Assembly (NCBI RefSeq): GCF_029958925.1
Contig: NZ_CP124617.1
Location: 1 to 64,000, forward strand
Reading direction: 5' to 3'
DNA length: 64,000 nt
Source of the DNA: Tropicibacter oceani
GTDB taxonomy: Bacteria; Pseudomonadota; Alphaproteobacteria; Rhodobacterales; Rhodobacteraceae
Below, in pieces: positions 52,459-60,810 of this stretch (position 1 is its first letter; each line of letters opens with the position of its first letter). The position numbers and the translations under genes are program-made. The notes below the pieces were generated by a model, which was not told the DNA's origin, did no database searches, and was given only the letters and a program-made list of their open reading frames with translations.

Positions 52459-53028
52459 TCAGATTTCGATCCCGATCTTGCCCATGTGGGATTTGTCCAG
52501 GAACGTTTCCTGTGCCGCGCGCAGCTCGCGCAGCGGGAAGGACTTGGCCAGCACGGGCCGGATCTCGCCCACTTCGATGTAGCGCACGAGGTCGGCAAAT
52601 ACGCCGTCCCGCTCTGATCCGAACGTGACAAGCGCGTCCGGATCGTCACTGTCGGACGGGCGATGCATCGGGCGCACCAGAACCCGCTGGCCGATCCGCC
52701 CCCGGTCCGCGCCCTCTGCGACCGCAACGATTTGCGCGCAGCAGTCAGCGCCTTGGATACGCGGAAAGCTCAACGCTCCGGACCAACCGCCATCGGCGTC
52801 CGAGGCACCGCCATACCCCTCGGCGGCGGCAGATCCTGTGTCGCCGCGCACCGCCTTGGAATACCAGCCGGTGCGGGTGTTCACGTCGGTGTTGTTCACC
52901 GCCGAGGCGCCGACCCGGATCAGGACTTCGCCCGCCGTGGGGCGTGGTACTGCGACATCCTCGCGCCATTCGAGTTTATCCAGCCCACCATGCCCGGTGA
53001 GAATGACGGCTATCCCTGAACCGGGCAA
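52459..53028 (-). pseudogene. MDR-family dehydrogenase with in-frame loss of the Rossmann domain
   Basis: 189 codons remain of a protein normally about 340 residues. The N-terminal GroES-like part is intact (AVILTGHGGLDKLEWREDVAVPRPTAGEVLIRVGASAVNNTDVNTRTGWYS to RVLVRPMHRPSDSDDPDALVTFGSERDG). The text then jumps straight to the C-terminal element VFADLVRYIEVGEIRPVLAKSFPLRELRAAQETFLDKSHMGKIGIEI. The NAD(P)-binding domain, about 150 residues, is absent. The junction falls at DGVF, where intact relatives have DGGF early and DGVF late, so the deletion may have used a short direct repeat. The frame is kept, but an active dehydrogenase is impossible. Confidence 0.8.
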
Positions 53029-53059
53029 CCTGCGCCTTTTTCGGCGTGCCCTGCGTGCC

Positions 53060-53566
53060 TTATCGTGATGCTTCGGTCAACTTTTGCCTGTAGCTGTCCA
53101 GCCGCCCGCTGGCGTTGCTGTCGACCAGCATGACAACACAGAGAAAGGCGATGGTTGTGATCAGCCCTGCCCGCCCCGCGTGACCATCCAGCACGATGAT
53201 CAGCGCAGCCGCCGCAACAATCATCAGGGGCATCACCTTGAAGACCGCCGTGCCGTATTGCGCAATCGTCTTGTCGACGCGCGCGATCTCGGATGCCACA
53301 AAGGCGGGCGTGTCCTGAGCAACGGCCGGGCCAAAGCCTGACAGGGCGCTCCAGGTTCCATAAAGCAACCCTGCCCCGAGGATCAGCAGCAGAAGACCCG
53401 CCACCAGCATCGGGATTCCGTAGGCCCGCGCCATATCCGTGCGGCCAACCTGCCAGAACGCGAAACCCGCCGCCAGAAACAGCGCCCCGAAAAGGATAAA
53501 GACGCTGTTGGAAAGCATTTCGCCCTTGGCCCAGTCTGTTGCGGTCTTGAGGATGTCCATGGTCAC
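53060..53566 (-). CDS. Hypothetical inner-membrane protein
   Basis: 168 residues with four hydrophobic segments (SVFILFGALFLAAGFAFWQVG, YGIPMLVAGLLLLILGAGLLYG, VFKVMPLMIVAAAALIIVLDG, AGLITTIAFLCVVMLVD). I do not recognise the family. ATG at 53560 is an alternative start. It lies 31 bases from the MDR relic and 56 bases downstream of the SDR gene, same strand, so it may share that operon. No catalytic motif. Confidence 0.65.
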   Translation of the reverse strand: MTMDILKTATDWAKGEMLSNSVFILFGALFLAAGFAFWQVGRTDMARAYGIPMLVAGLLLLILGAGLLYGTWSALSGFGPAVAQDTPAFVASEIARVDKTIAQYGTAVFKVMPLMIVAAAALIIVLDGHAGRAGLITTIAFLCVVMLVDSNASGRLDSYRQKLTEASR

Positions 53567-53622
53567 TCCCTTATCCAGTATTTTGCGGGGGCACTGTCTG
53601 CCCCCCGTTCAAGTCCCTGCAG

Positions 53623-54570
53623 TCAAACCGTCCAGACAAAGCCTGTGGCCTGTTCGGATACAGCCCACAGGCGGGTCATGACAGGTTTGTCATAGGCGTG
53701 GGGTTCCAGCGTGCCACGGCCCACGGGACCCACGAATTCCATCCGGCCGGTCGGGCCATACAGCGCGCGCTGCTCCAGCCCGGTTTCGGTGGCGCACATG
53801 ACTTCGGGATAGGCGCCCTGTTCGGCGGTCTGCACCATGGGCGTCTTGGTCATCAGCCACCATGTGATCCGTGTCATCAAACCGCCGCTGGTGCTGATCA
53901 GCGACGTGGCCGAAGAGCCGGGGTGGCAAACGTAGACCGAAACCTTGCGACCGGCGGGTTTGACCCTGTCCTGAAGCTCGTAGGCGAACATCATCTGCGC
54001 CAGTTTGCTCTGACTATAGGCCGTGTTGGCGCCATAGTCCTTTTCCCAGTTCATGTCGTCGAACTTGATGGTGCGCAGGCCCATCTTGTAGCCAAGACTG
54101 GCGACCACGACGATGCGCCCTTCGGCTTCTTCGATCCGGTCGAACAGCATGCCACACAGAACGAAGTGACCGTAGTGGTTGGTGCCCAGCTGGCTTTCGA
54201 ACCCGTCCACGGTCAGCTGGCGCGACGGCACCTGGGCGATGGCGGCGTTGCAGATCAGCGCGTCAATGCGCGGGACCGTGTCCAGAACCTGCTGCGCGGC
54301 AGCCCGCACGCTGGACAGATCCGACAGGTCCATGCGGACAAAGCTGACATCAGCTTGCGCCCCGAATTCCTGTTTCAGATCCTTGATAGCCGCGGTCGAG
54401 CGTTCGGCACTGCGGTTCAGCATCACCACCTTAGCGCCGCGCGTCAGCAGGATGCGCGCCGCCTGAAACCCCGCGCCCGCGTTGGCGCCGGTGATGACAT
54501 AGGTCTTGCCGGCCAGGGAAGTAAGGCGTTCGGGCGTCCATCCCTTTGGGCCAAAAGTCGTGTCTGCCAT
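53623..54570 (-). CDS. SDR-family oxidoreductase (retinol-dehydrogenase/protochlorophyllide-reductase-like)
   Basis: 315 residues. Coenzyme motif TGANAGAGFQAARILLTRGAKVVMLNRS, LICNAAIA, VVVASLGYKMG and the catalytic YSQSKLAQ, with a long C-terminal region (CHPGSSATSLIS...) typical of RDH/LPOR-like SDRs. The usual GxxxGxG is GANAGAG, a conservative variant. It is the first gene of a minus-strand pair. Between it and the cytochrome gene lies a 374-base stretch containing only an insertion-sequence remnant. Confidence 0.85.
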   Translation of the reverse strand: MADTTFGPKGWTPERLTSLAGKTYVITGANAGAGFQAARILLTRGAKVVMLNRSAERSTAAIKDLKQEFGAQADVSFVRMDLSDLSSVRAAAQQVLDTVPRIDALICNAAIAQVPSRQLTVDGFESQLGTNHYGHFVLCGMLFDRIEEAEGRIVVVASLGYKMGLRTIKFDDMNWEKDYGANTAYSQSKLAQMMFAYELQDRVKPAGRKVSVYVCHPGSSATSLISTSGGLMTRITWWLMTKTPMVQTAEQGAYPEVMCATETGLEQRALYGPTGRMEFVGPVGRGTLEPHAYDKPVMTRLWAVSEQATGFVWTV

Positions 54571-54810
54571 GGATCTGTTCCTTTCAAAGATCGCGCCATA
54601 TGGCGGTCTGGTTGAAAGCGTAGATAAATCTCAGGCGTCATGCGAAACAGGCGCAATCCTCGCGAATACTTGCCCGATTGTCTCGATGCCGACGAAAGAC
54701 GGGTTCGTGTCTGTTCGGCAAGGGGGCAAGCGTCGATCGGACAGCCGACCCTGTCCGGCGGGGCCGATCGAATTGTCTGATAGCCGCAGGGTCGTGCAGC
54801 CGGCAATCGG

Positions 54811-54932
54811 CCTGCAAAGACCACACAGCGCATTGGGTTACCGCCCACCGGTCCCTGAAACCATCTTCCAGACGGACCAAAGGCCAACAATGCACCAACT
54901 CTCAAGTCGGACCACTCAGGCGGGGCAGATCA
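54811..54932 (+). mobile_element. IS3-family transposase 3' end and terminal repeat (remnant)
   Basis: The plus-strand reading LQRPHSALGYRPPVPETIF followed by RPTMH is the C terminus of an IS3-type integrase-core transposase. The DNA continues into an end sequence with GGACCACTC and GGCGGGGCAGATCA at 54907-54932. Bases 54881-54932 match 61444-61495 at 45 of 52 positions in the same orientation. The rest of the transposase is missing. Bases 54571-54810 hold nothing else I can identify. Confidence 0.7.
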
Positions 54933-54944
54933 GTCCATTCGTGT

Positions 54945-55580
54945 TCACGGCATGGTGAAATCAAAATCATGACATGTGGCGCAGAAATTGTCGGGCGGTT
55001 CGTGCTGGTAGTGGCACAAGCCGCATTGCGCGTAGGGTTCGCCATGCGGAGAATCATGCGGATTGGTCGGCACGACGTCCGCGGTCTGAGCGGCGATTTC
55101 CGGCAAAGTGCCGTGGCAGGATGTGCAGACGGCCATCTCGGGCTCATCCGCGTCTTCCGGGTCTGCGTGGCAGTCCGCACAGCCCAACCCGGCAAAGAAA
55201 TGTGTATGGCTCTGGAAAAGTCGGTCGTCCAGCGATGCGGCCTGGTCGGTACCATGGCAGATGCGGCAGCCCTCGACCGACATGCCTGCCGTCGGCAGAT
55301 GGCCTTGGGGCAGAAGATCAGGTTCTTCGTGGCAGGCGCTGCATTCGTGGTCGGGCACAGGCTTGCCATCGCGGCCGACCAGGCCGGGCTCGCCCCCGTG
55401 TGATCGGCTTTGCTGTTGGTGAGGCTTGTCATCGGCGCTGGCGGCGGGCCAGATGCAGACGCCCCGATCTTCGACAATGCAAAAGTCAGGTTCGCCGGCC
55501 TGCGCTGCCGTCGAGAAAACTGTCAGACCGCAAAGGGCAAGCGCCATCGACAAGACGATCCGGTAAAGACGTAGGGGCAT
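54945..55580 (-). CDS. Periplasmic hexaheme cytochrome c
   Basis: 211 residues. Signal peptide MPLRLYRIVLSMALALCGLTVFSTAAQA, then six CXXCH haem sites in order: CSACH, CRICH, CADCH, CTSCH, CGLCH, CATCH. Many scattered His residues can serve as distal ligands. It resembles small multihaem donors (cytochrome c3/c7, NrfB or flavocytochrome c haem domains). Its gene follows the Tat-exported flavoprotein by 75 bases, so it most likely carries electrons to that reductase, replacing the haem domain fused in Shewanella fumarate reductase. Such modules serve anaerobic respiration and are uncommon in aerobic marine alphaproteobacteria. The stop codon lies 13 bases from the insertion-sequence end. Confidence 0.85.
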   Translation of the reverse strand: MPLRLYRIVLSMALALCGLTVFSTAAQAGEPDFCIVEDRGVCIWPAASADDKPHQQQSRSHGGEPGLVGRDGKPVPDHECSACHEEPDLLPQGHLPTAGMSVEGCRICHGTDQAASLDDRLFQSHTHFFAGLGCADCHADPEDADEPEMAVCTSCHGTLPEIAAQTADVVPTNPHDSPHGEPYAQCGLCHYQHEPPDNFCATCHDFDFTMP

Positions 55581-55655
55581 GGGGGCTCCTTTGGCATTTC
55601 ATGCGACCGTGGCACCAGAAAGGCGCCACGGTCAGCGTCGTTCGGCCTTTGACGG

Positions 55656-57197
55656 TCAGTTCCAGCTGTCCATGGCGGCAGCGTTCTGCCCGGCGATCCG
55701 CCCGAATGTCAGGCAATCGGCATAGGCACAGGATCCCAGCCGCGAAGCCCCGTGGATGCCCCCAGACGCCTCGCCGACCACGAATAGGCCGGGGATCGGT
55801 TCGCCGCTGAGCACGTCCAGCGCCTCGGCCCGTGTATTGGTCGCACAGCCGCCCATCGTGTGGTGGATCTTTGGCGACAGCCGAACGACATAGAAGGGGG
55901 GCGTTCCGATCTTACCGGTGTTTTCGGCCAGGTAACGGCTCCACTCGATATCCGAGCCGCTGTCGATGCCTTGGTTGAAGCTGGCGATGGTCGCCTTCAG
56001 CGCATCAAGCGGGATGTCATGCGCCGCCGCCATCTCTTCGAGCGTGGCATATTCCATCAGCACACCGGCTTGCTTCATCTTGTCCATGTTGTCGCTTGGC
56101 CGCCCGGTCGTGCCTTTTGCATAGCCCTCTGCATCGGCGAAGGCGATGCATTTGTTGCCAGCCGCGAGAATGGCGTCGGCGCGGGTCTTGCGGTCGGCCA
56201 GTTCATTGACAAAGCGTTTGCCGGTCTGCGTGTCGATCCATAGCCCATAGGACGCCGCGACCCCCTGAACGAAGTGCGGCGCGTAGCCGAAACCGCGTTC
56301 GTCGGGACTGGTCCAGGGGCCCAGCTGAATCCACGAGGGCTGTACCAGTGTGCATCCGGCGTTCAGCGCCTCGCGCAGGGCCTGGGCCGTTGCACCGGGA
56401 TGGTTGGTGGTGTCCAACTCGCCGCCCAGCCTCGGGTCCTGCAACGCGCGGAACGACGGATCGGCACCGAAACCTCCCGTGGCCATGATGACGGCCTTGC
56501 GGGCCTTGATCGTTTTCGGCGTCCCGCTGTCAAGGTCGGGGTCACGATACTTTTCGTGGACCAGAACGCCTTTCACCCGGCCGTCCGGATCGCGCAGAAG
56601 GTGTTTCATCAGTGTTCGGGTGCGCGGTTCGACGCCCAGTTCCTTGAGCTTGTTCAACTGCGGCACGATGATCCCCGATCCGCTGGCCGCCGCCAGCGCG
56701 TAGGACCGTGGCACCGCGTGACCACCCATATGCGCCAGGCCGCGATATTCGACGCCCAGTTCGTCGATGGTCCACTGGACCGTTTCCACCGACTTCTCGG
56801 CGATGATGCGCACATGGTCGGGATAGTTCAGGTGCAGACCCGCCTTCATCATGTCTTCGATCATTGTTTCGACGGAATCCTCGATGCCTTCCTCCGCCTG
56901 CAAGGGCGAACCGGCTGCCGCGATCACGCCGCCGCTGATGATCGAATTGCCGCCGGGCGTTCGCATCTTTTCCAGCAAAGCCACGGTTGCACCCGCTTTG
57001 ATCGCCTCGATGGCTGCTGCAAGGCCGGCGAACCCTGTTCCGACAATGACAACGTCGACTTCTTCATCCCAGGTTTCGGGCACAGGTTGCGGAGCCGCCT
57101 GAACGGTTCCGGCCAAAGTGAGGCCAACGCCTGCGGCGGCGCCACTGCCAAGCAGGGCGCGCCGGGTGAGGGTTTTGTTTGTTTCATCATGTTTCAT
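55656..57197 (-). CDS. Tat-exported periplasmic flavoprotein reductase (fumarate/urocanate/methacrylate reductase family)
   Basis: 513 residues. A twin-arginine signal (TLTRRALLGSGAAAGVGLTLAGTVQA) precedes the FAD domain DVVIVGTGFAGLAAAIEAIKAGATVALLEK and the FrdA-like GGNSIISGG. The capping domain carries KRFVNELADRKTRAD (catalytic acid Arg region). Near the C terminus come KIHHTMGGCATNT (substrate-binding His) and GLFVVGEASGGIHGASRLGSCAYADCLTFGRIAG with the second active-site Arg. Relatives use haem-fed electrons to reduce an alkene of fumarate, urocanate, methacrylate or cinnamate. The NRLGGNA consensus reads SRLGSCA here, so the substrate is open. It is paired with the hexaheme cytochrome. 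Confidence 0.85.
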   Translation of the reverse strand: MKHDETNKTLTRRALLGSGAAAGVGLTLAGTVQAAPQPVPETWDEEVDVVIVGTGFAGLAAAIEAIKAGATVALLEKMRTPGGNSIISGGVIAAAGSPLQAEEGIEDSVETMIEDMMKAGLHLNYPDHVRIIAEKSVETVQWTIDELGVEYRGLAHMGGHAVPRSYALAAASGSGIIVPQLNKLKELGVEPRTRTLMKHLLRDPDGRVKGVLVHEKYRDPDLDSGTPKTIKARKAVIMATGGFGADPSFRALQDPRLGGELDTTNHPGATAQALREALNAGCTLVQPSWIQLGPWTSPDERGFGYAPHFVQGVAASYGLWIDTQTGKRFVNELADRKTRADAILAAGNKCIAFADAEGYAKGTTGRPSDNMDKMKQAGVLMEYATLEEMAAAHDIPLDALKATIASFNQGIDSGSDIEWSRYLAENTGKIGTPPFYVVRLSPKIHHTMGGCATNTRAEALDVLSGEPIPGLFVVGEASGGIHGASRLGSCAYADCLTFGRIAGQNAAAMDSWN

Positions 57198-57556
57198 GGC
57201 TAAAATCCTTCACTTTTATTTGGTCATGTCAGCTTCGACGGCGTGGAACACGGCGTCGGCTCGAATTCCACTGACAGGCCCGACACAGACCAGAGTATCC
57301 AAGCACCGCATGTGCTGGCGTTGACGCTCGTTAAGCGGGCAAACTTTTCCGTCGATTGTTTCGCGCGTGGCGGCCAGCCGCATCGGATTGCCCGCCACGG
57401 GCGAAGACTGGAGCCACGAAGGCGCGGCCCCTTTGCGCCCGACCCCCTGACAAGGGTCACGGATGTAGCGTTGAAATCGACGCCACAATTCTCAACGACT
57501 GCGCGCACCCCAAAGACCGCACCGGGTCATGTTCTTTGGGGCATTGACGGACATGG
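57198..57556 (-). other. 359-base gap with an uncertain short reading frame
   Basis: The region between the flavoprotein start and the oxyR stop. On the minus strand a frame closing at 57216 reads, in its last 55 codons, GNPMRLAATRETIDGKV and CPLNERQRQHMRCLDTLVC then GPVSGIRADAVFHAVEADM; this looks protein-like, but the upstream part is nondescript. It could be a small gene translationally linked to the flavoprotein or the tail of a lost gene. I do not recognise it. A CCCCAAAG...CTTTGGGG inverted pair near 57510-57540 may terminate transcription. Confidence 0.3.
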
Positions 57557-58450
57557 TCAATCCATCTGCCTGTGAGAGCGCAAGATGTCGGCAAGCTTTT
57601 CGAATACCGCCGTCCGTGCTGAGCCGGGACGCCAGGCAAGGACGACGTGCCGGGGACAGGCATCCGGCAAGGGGGTCAAACGGACGGAGCTGTCCCTTGC
57701 CGCCCCGGCGCTGACGGCCAGATCCGGCAGCAAGGTAACGCCCAACCCTTCAGAGACCATGGCAATCAATGTGTTCAAACTTGTGGCTGCGAAGTCATCC
57801 TGCTCCTTTGACAACTGATCGGGATAGGCGGCAAGGGCGTGACGCTGCAGGCAGTGCCCCTTTTCCAGAAGCATCAATTGACCTCTGGCCTGCTCCAGCG
57901 CGCGGGCGCCTGTTCCTGCAGGTGCAGGCCAGTCTGGCGGCGATGCGAGGTGATACCCGTCTTCAAACAGGGGCGAGACATGAAGCTTGCCGGTATCGAA
58001 GGGCAACGCAATCAAGATGACATCAAGGCGCCCGACCAACAGCCCGTCGATCAGGGGTTCGGTCATTTCCTCGCGGAGGAACAGCTTGATCGCGGGCATG
58101 GCCTTTCGGATCGCTGGCAAGGCGTGCGGTATGAGATAGGGACCGATGGTCGGGATCGCGCCAAGCCGCAGGTCCCCTTGAAAGGGATTGCGATGGGATG
58201 CAGCCATAACTGCGATTTCTTCAGCATCCAACACCAGGCGGCGGGCGCGTTCTGCGATCTCTGTCCCAACGGGTGTCAACATGACGCTGCGCTTTGTCCG
58301 TTCAAACAGTTGCACGCCAAGGATCGCCTCGAGTTCCTTGATCCCCGAGGACAGCGTGGGTTGCGTGACGAAACAGATGTCTGCCGCCTGGGAAAAGTTC
58401 AGTTGATCTGCGAGCGCCACGAGGAAACGCATCTGCCTGAGCGTAAACAT
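57557..58450 (-). CDS. oxyR: OxyR-type LysR regulator of peroxide stress, lacking the second redox Cys
   Basis: 297 residues from ATG 58450 (MFTLRQMRFLVALADQLNFSQAADICFVTQPTLSSGIKELEAILGVQLFERTKRSVMLTP). The effector domain has LMLLEKGHCLQRHALAAYPDQ: Cys200 equals the peroxidatic Cys199 of E. coli OxyR, but the position of the resolving Cys208 is Tyr209. DDFAATSLNTLIAMVSEGLGVTLLP matches OxyR. The gene is divergent from the peroxiredoxin and dps genes, classic OxyR targets. An ATAG-N7-CTAT element touches its start codon. It either senses peroxide through Cys200 sulfenic or mixed-disulfide chemistry, uses another Cys, or responds to persulfide. Confidence 0.88.
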   Translation of the reverse strand: MFTLRQMRFLVALADQLNFSQAADICFVTQPTLSSGIKELEAILGVQLFERTKRSVMLTPVGTEIAERARRLVLDAEEIAVMAASHRNPFQGDLRLGAIPTIGPYLIPHALPAIRKAMPAIKLFLREEMTEPLIDGLLVGRLDVILIALPFDTGKLHVSPLFEDGYHLASPPDWPAPAGTGARALEQARGQLMLLEKGHCLQRHALAAYPDQLSKEQDDFAATSLNTLIAMVSEGLGVTLLPDLAVSAGAARDSSVRLTPLPDACPRHVVLAWRPGSARTAVFEKLADILRSHRQMD

Positions 58451-58487
58451 ATAGAGATCCTCTATTATTTTTTGCATTATATTCAAT
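58451..58487. promoter_or_regulatory. OxyR-type operator in the oxyR/peroxiredoxin gap
   Basis: The OxyR consensus has four tetrads spaced by 7 bases (ATAG, CTAT, ATAG, CTAT). Here ATAG (58451) and CTAT (58462) match exactly, the third (TGCA, 58473) does not, and the fourth is CAAT (58484), one base off. The first half is nearly a palindrome (ATAGAG-ATC-CTCTAT). It abuts the oxyR ATG, fitting autoregulation plus control of the divergent genes. Confidence 0.7.
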
Positions 58488-58557
58488 TTCACAAATATAA
58501 GGCAATGCCCCAGATTGGGTTCATCAGCAACACGGGATCATAAAGGAGACCCGACAG

Positions 58558-59223
58558 ATGACCGACCAGAGCCCCATCAGCCAAGCCACCGCCCAGCCCG
58601 CAGGCCCCCGCCTGAATGAACCGGCCCCCTCTTTCGACGCGCCCACGACCCACGGTCAGAAGCGGCTCGAGGACTATCGCGGCCGGTGGCTGGTGCTGTT
58701 TTCGCACCCGGCGGATTTCACGCCGGTCTGCACCACCGAATTCATCGGGTTCGCCAAGCGCCACGATGATTTCGCCGCGGCCAACACCGAACTGCTCGGA
58801 CTGTCGATCGACAGCCACTACAGCCACATCGCCTGGGTTCTGAACATCAAGGAGAAATTCGGCACCGAGATCCGCTTTCCGATCATCGCGGACCTGAACA
58901 TGGCGGTGGCGCAGGCCTACGGCATGATCCAGCCCGGCGCATCCGACACCGCCGCCGTCCGGGCGACCTTTATCATCGACCCCGAAGGCGTGCTGCGGGC
59001 CATGGTCTACTACCCGATGAACGCAGGCCGCTCGGTCGACGAGATCTACCGCCTGCTGATCGCGCTTCAGACGGCGGACGAAAACGCCTGCGCCATGCCT
59101 GAGAACTGGAAGCCCGGCGATGCCGTGATCGTGCCGACGCCGAAAACCCCGGAAGAGGCCGCCGCCCGCGCCGGCGAAGGCTATGACACGGTGGATTGGT
59201 ATTTCTCCACCCGCCAGCTCTGA
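58558..59223 (+). CDS. Peroxiredoxin, Prx6/1-Cys type
   Basis: 221 residues. Thioredoxin fold with the peroxidatic site HPADFTPVCTTEF (Cys58). A second Cys occurs at 178 (ENACAMPENW) in the C-terminal arm, which ends YDTVDWYFSTRQL. Length and the arm fit the Prx6-like group found in bacteria and archaea. It reduces peroxides in the cytosol, receiving electrons from thiols. AAAGGAG lies upstream of the ATG. First gene of the plus-strand unit peroxiredoxin-dps-hydrolase. Confidence 0.92.
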   Translation: MTDQSPISQATAQPAGPRLNEPAPSFDAPTTHGQKRLEDYRGRWLVLFSHPADFTPVCTTEFIGFAKRHDDFAAANTELLGLSIDSHYSHIAWVLNIKEKFGTEIRFPIIADLNMAVAQAYGMIQPGASDTAAVRATFIIDPEGVLRAMVYYPMNAGRSVDEIYRLLIALQTADENACAMPENWKPGDAVIVPTPKTPEEAAARAGEGYDTVDWYFSTRQL

Positions 59224-59291
59224 GGCCGCCCAGTTCCGCCCTAGGGCGGGACTGACCACACCGCACCACCAGATCACAAAGGACCACGATC

Positions 59292-59729
59292 ATGACCGAC
59301 CAACCCGTCGTTTCCGCTCTCACCGATGTTCTTGGCCAGACCTTCCGCCTTTACGTGCAAACACATGGCTATCACTGGAACGTCGAGGGGCCGCAATTCC
59401 GCCAGCTTCACGCGATGTTCGAGGAGCAGTATCAGAACCTCTGGGCCGCTCTGGACGAGATCGCAGAGCGCATCCGTGTCCAAGGCGCCCATGCCCCCGC
59501 ATCCGTGGCGGATCTGATGGCTCACGCTGCGCCAGAGGCCGAACCGGCACAATCTGCCGAGGACATGGTTGCCAAGGCCATTGTCGAACACGAGGCAATC
59601 GCCGCCACCCTGCGCACCGCCATCGCCACCTGTGCCGATGCAGGGGATGAGGTCAGCGCCGGGATGCTCACCGACCGTCTCGAATGGCACGAAAAGGAAA
59701 CCTGGATGATGCGGGCCAGCACTCGCTGA
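59292..59729 (+). CDS. dps: Dps-family ferritin-like DNA-protection protein
   Basis: 145 residues. Ferroxidase ligands line up with E. coli Dps spacing: His28 (HGYHWNVEGPQF), His40 (LHAMFEEQYQNLW), Asp55 and Glu59 (LDEIAERI). It stores iron using hydrogen peroxide as oxidant, limiting Fenton damage; the short N terminus suggests weak DNA binding. It follows the peroxiredoxin gene by 68 bases and precedes the metallo-hydrolase by 27, so an OxyR-controlled operon is likely. Confidence 0.93.
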   Translation: MTDQPVVSALTDVLGQTFRLYVQTHGYHWNVEGPQFRQLHAMFEEQYQNLWAALDEIAERIRVQGAHAPASVADLMAHAAPEAEPAQSAEDMVAKAIVEHEAIAATLRTAIATCADAGDEVSAGMLTDRLEWHEKETWMMRASTR

Positions 59730-59756
59730 GCCCCACCCAAGGCAGGAGGACCAACC

Positions 59757-60629
59757 ATGAGCAACCCAATCGTAAAACCTTTCTGGGATAAGCCCACCGG
59801 AAGCTGGCAATATGTCTTCCACGATCCCCAGACCATGAAGGGCGCCATCGTCGACCCGGTCATGGAGTTCGACCCGCTTTCCGGCGCGACCGGCACGGTG
59901 AATGCCGAAAAGCTGCTGGCCTATGTGCGCGAGATGGGGATCGCACTTGAGTGGATCCTTGATACGCACCCGCACGCGGATCACTTTTCGGCGGCGCAGT
60001 GGCTAAAGGTACAGACCGGCGTGCCCACGGCGATTGGCGAGAAGGTGACCGGCGTGCAGGAATTGTGGAGCGACATCTACAATCTGCCCGGCATTGTGCC
60101 GACCGATGGCCGCCAATGGGACAGGCTGTTTGCCGATGGCGAAACCTTCATGGTCGGCAATATACCGGTGAGGGTCATGTTCTCGCCCGGCCATACGCTG
60201 GCCTCGATCACCTATGTCGCCGGCGACGCGGCTTTTGTGCATGACACGCTGATGATGCCGGATAGCGGCACCAGCCGTGCGGATTTTCCCGGTGGCTCGT
60301 CCAAGGCGCTTTATGACAGCATTCAGCGCATCCTCGAATTGCCTGACGAGACACGGGTATTCGTCGGCCATGACTACGCTCCGGGTGGGCGCGCCGCCCA
60401 GTGTGAGGCAAGCGTGGCAGAGCACAAGGCGCAGAACATCCACCTGAAGGATGCACCGACCGAGGCGGCCTATCGTGCCGTGCGCGATGCCCGCGACGCC
60501 ACCCTGCCGCTGCCGCGCCTGATGCTGGCGGCACTTCAGGTCAATATCCGCGGCGGGCGCTTGCCCGAGCCGGAAGCCAACGGAAGGTCCTACCTCAAAG
60601 TGCCCCTTGGGTATTTCGAGGCGCGATAG
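59757..60629 (+). CDS. MBL-fold hydrolase, persulfide dioxygenase-like (Blh/ETHE1 group)
   Basis: 290 residues. Metallo-beta-lactamase motifs: THPHADH at residues 70-76, MFSPGHTLASITYVAGDAAFVHDTLMMPDSGTSRADFPGG (His and bridging Asp) and VFVGHDYAPGG. The ADFPGGSS segment is typical of ETHE1/persulfide dioxygenases and of Blh from the bigR operon. It oxidises glutathione persulfide to sulfite. The adjacent downstream remnant of sulfide:quinone oxidoreductase strongly supports a sulfide-detoxification role, since the two enzymes act in sequence. Confidence 0.87.
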   Translation: MSNPIVKPFWDKPTGSWQYVFHDPQTMKGAIVDPVMEFDPLSGATGTVNAEKLLAYVREMGIALEWILDTHPHADHFSAAQWLKVQTGVPTAIGEKVTGVQELWSDIYNLPGIVPTDGRQWDRLFADGETFMVGNIPVRVMFSPGHTLASITYVAGDAAFVHDTLMMPDSGTSRADFPGGSSKALYDSIQRILELPDETRVFVGHDYAPGGRAAQCEASVAEHKAQNIHLKDAPTEAAYRAVRDARDATLPLPRLMLAALQVNIRGGRLPEPEANGRSYLKVPLGYFEAR

Positions 60630-60810
60630 CCATCACCGGCAGCAAGTGTCAGACAAGTCAGGCCTGAGCGTCAAAAGGGGCGCTCAGGCTGCAGTTCCGC
60701 TGAACAAGGGCGCGCAATGTCACCAGGCCGAGTTACGGGTAGAAGGCCTCCAGCGCGCGTTCGATATCGCGTCTCACGCGGTTGGCAGCGCGAAGGGGGC
60801 ACGTATTGGT

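Noticed and set aside
54506-54958. 150-codon plus-strand frame
   Set aside because: Only its 3' part (from about 54811) matches a transposase C terminus; the upstream part is non-coding and the whole is not a gene.
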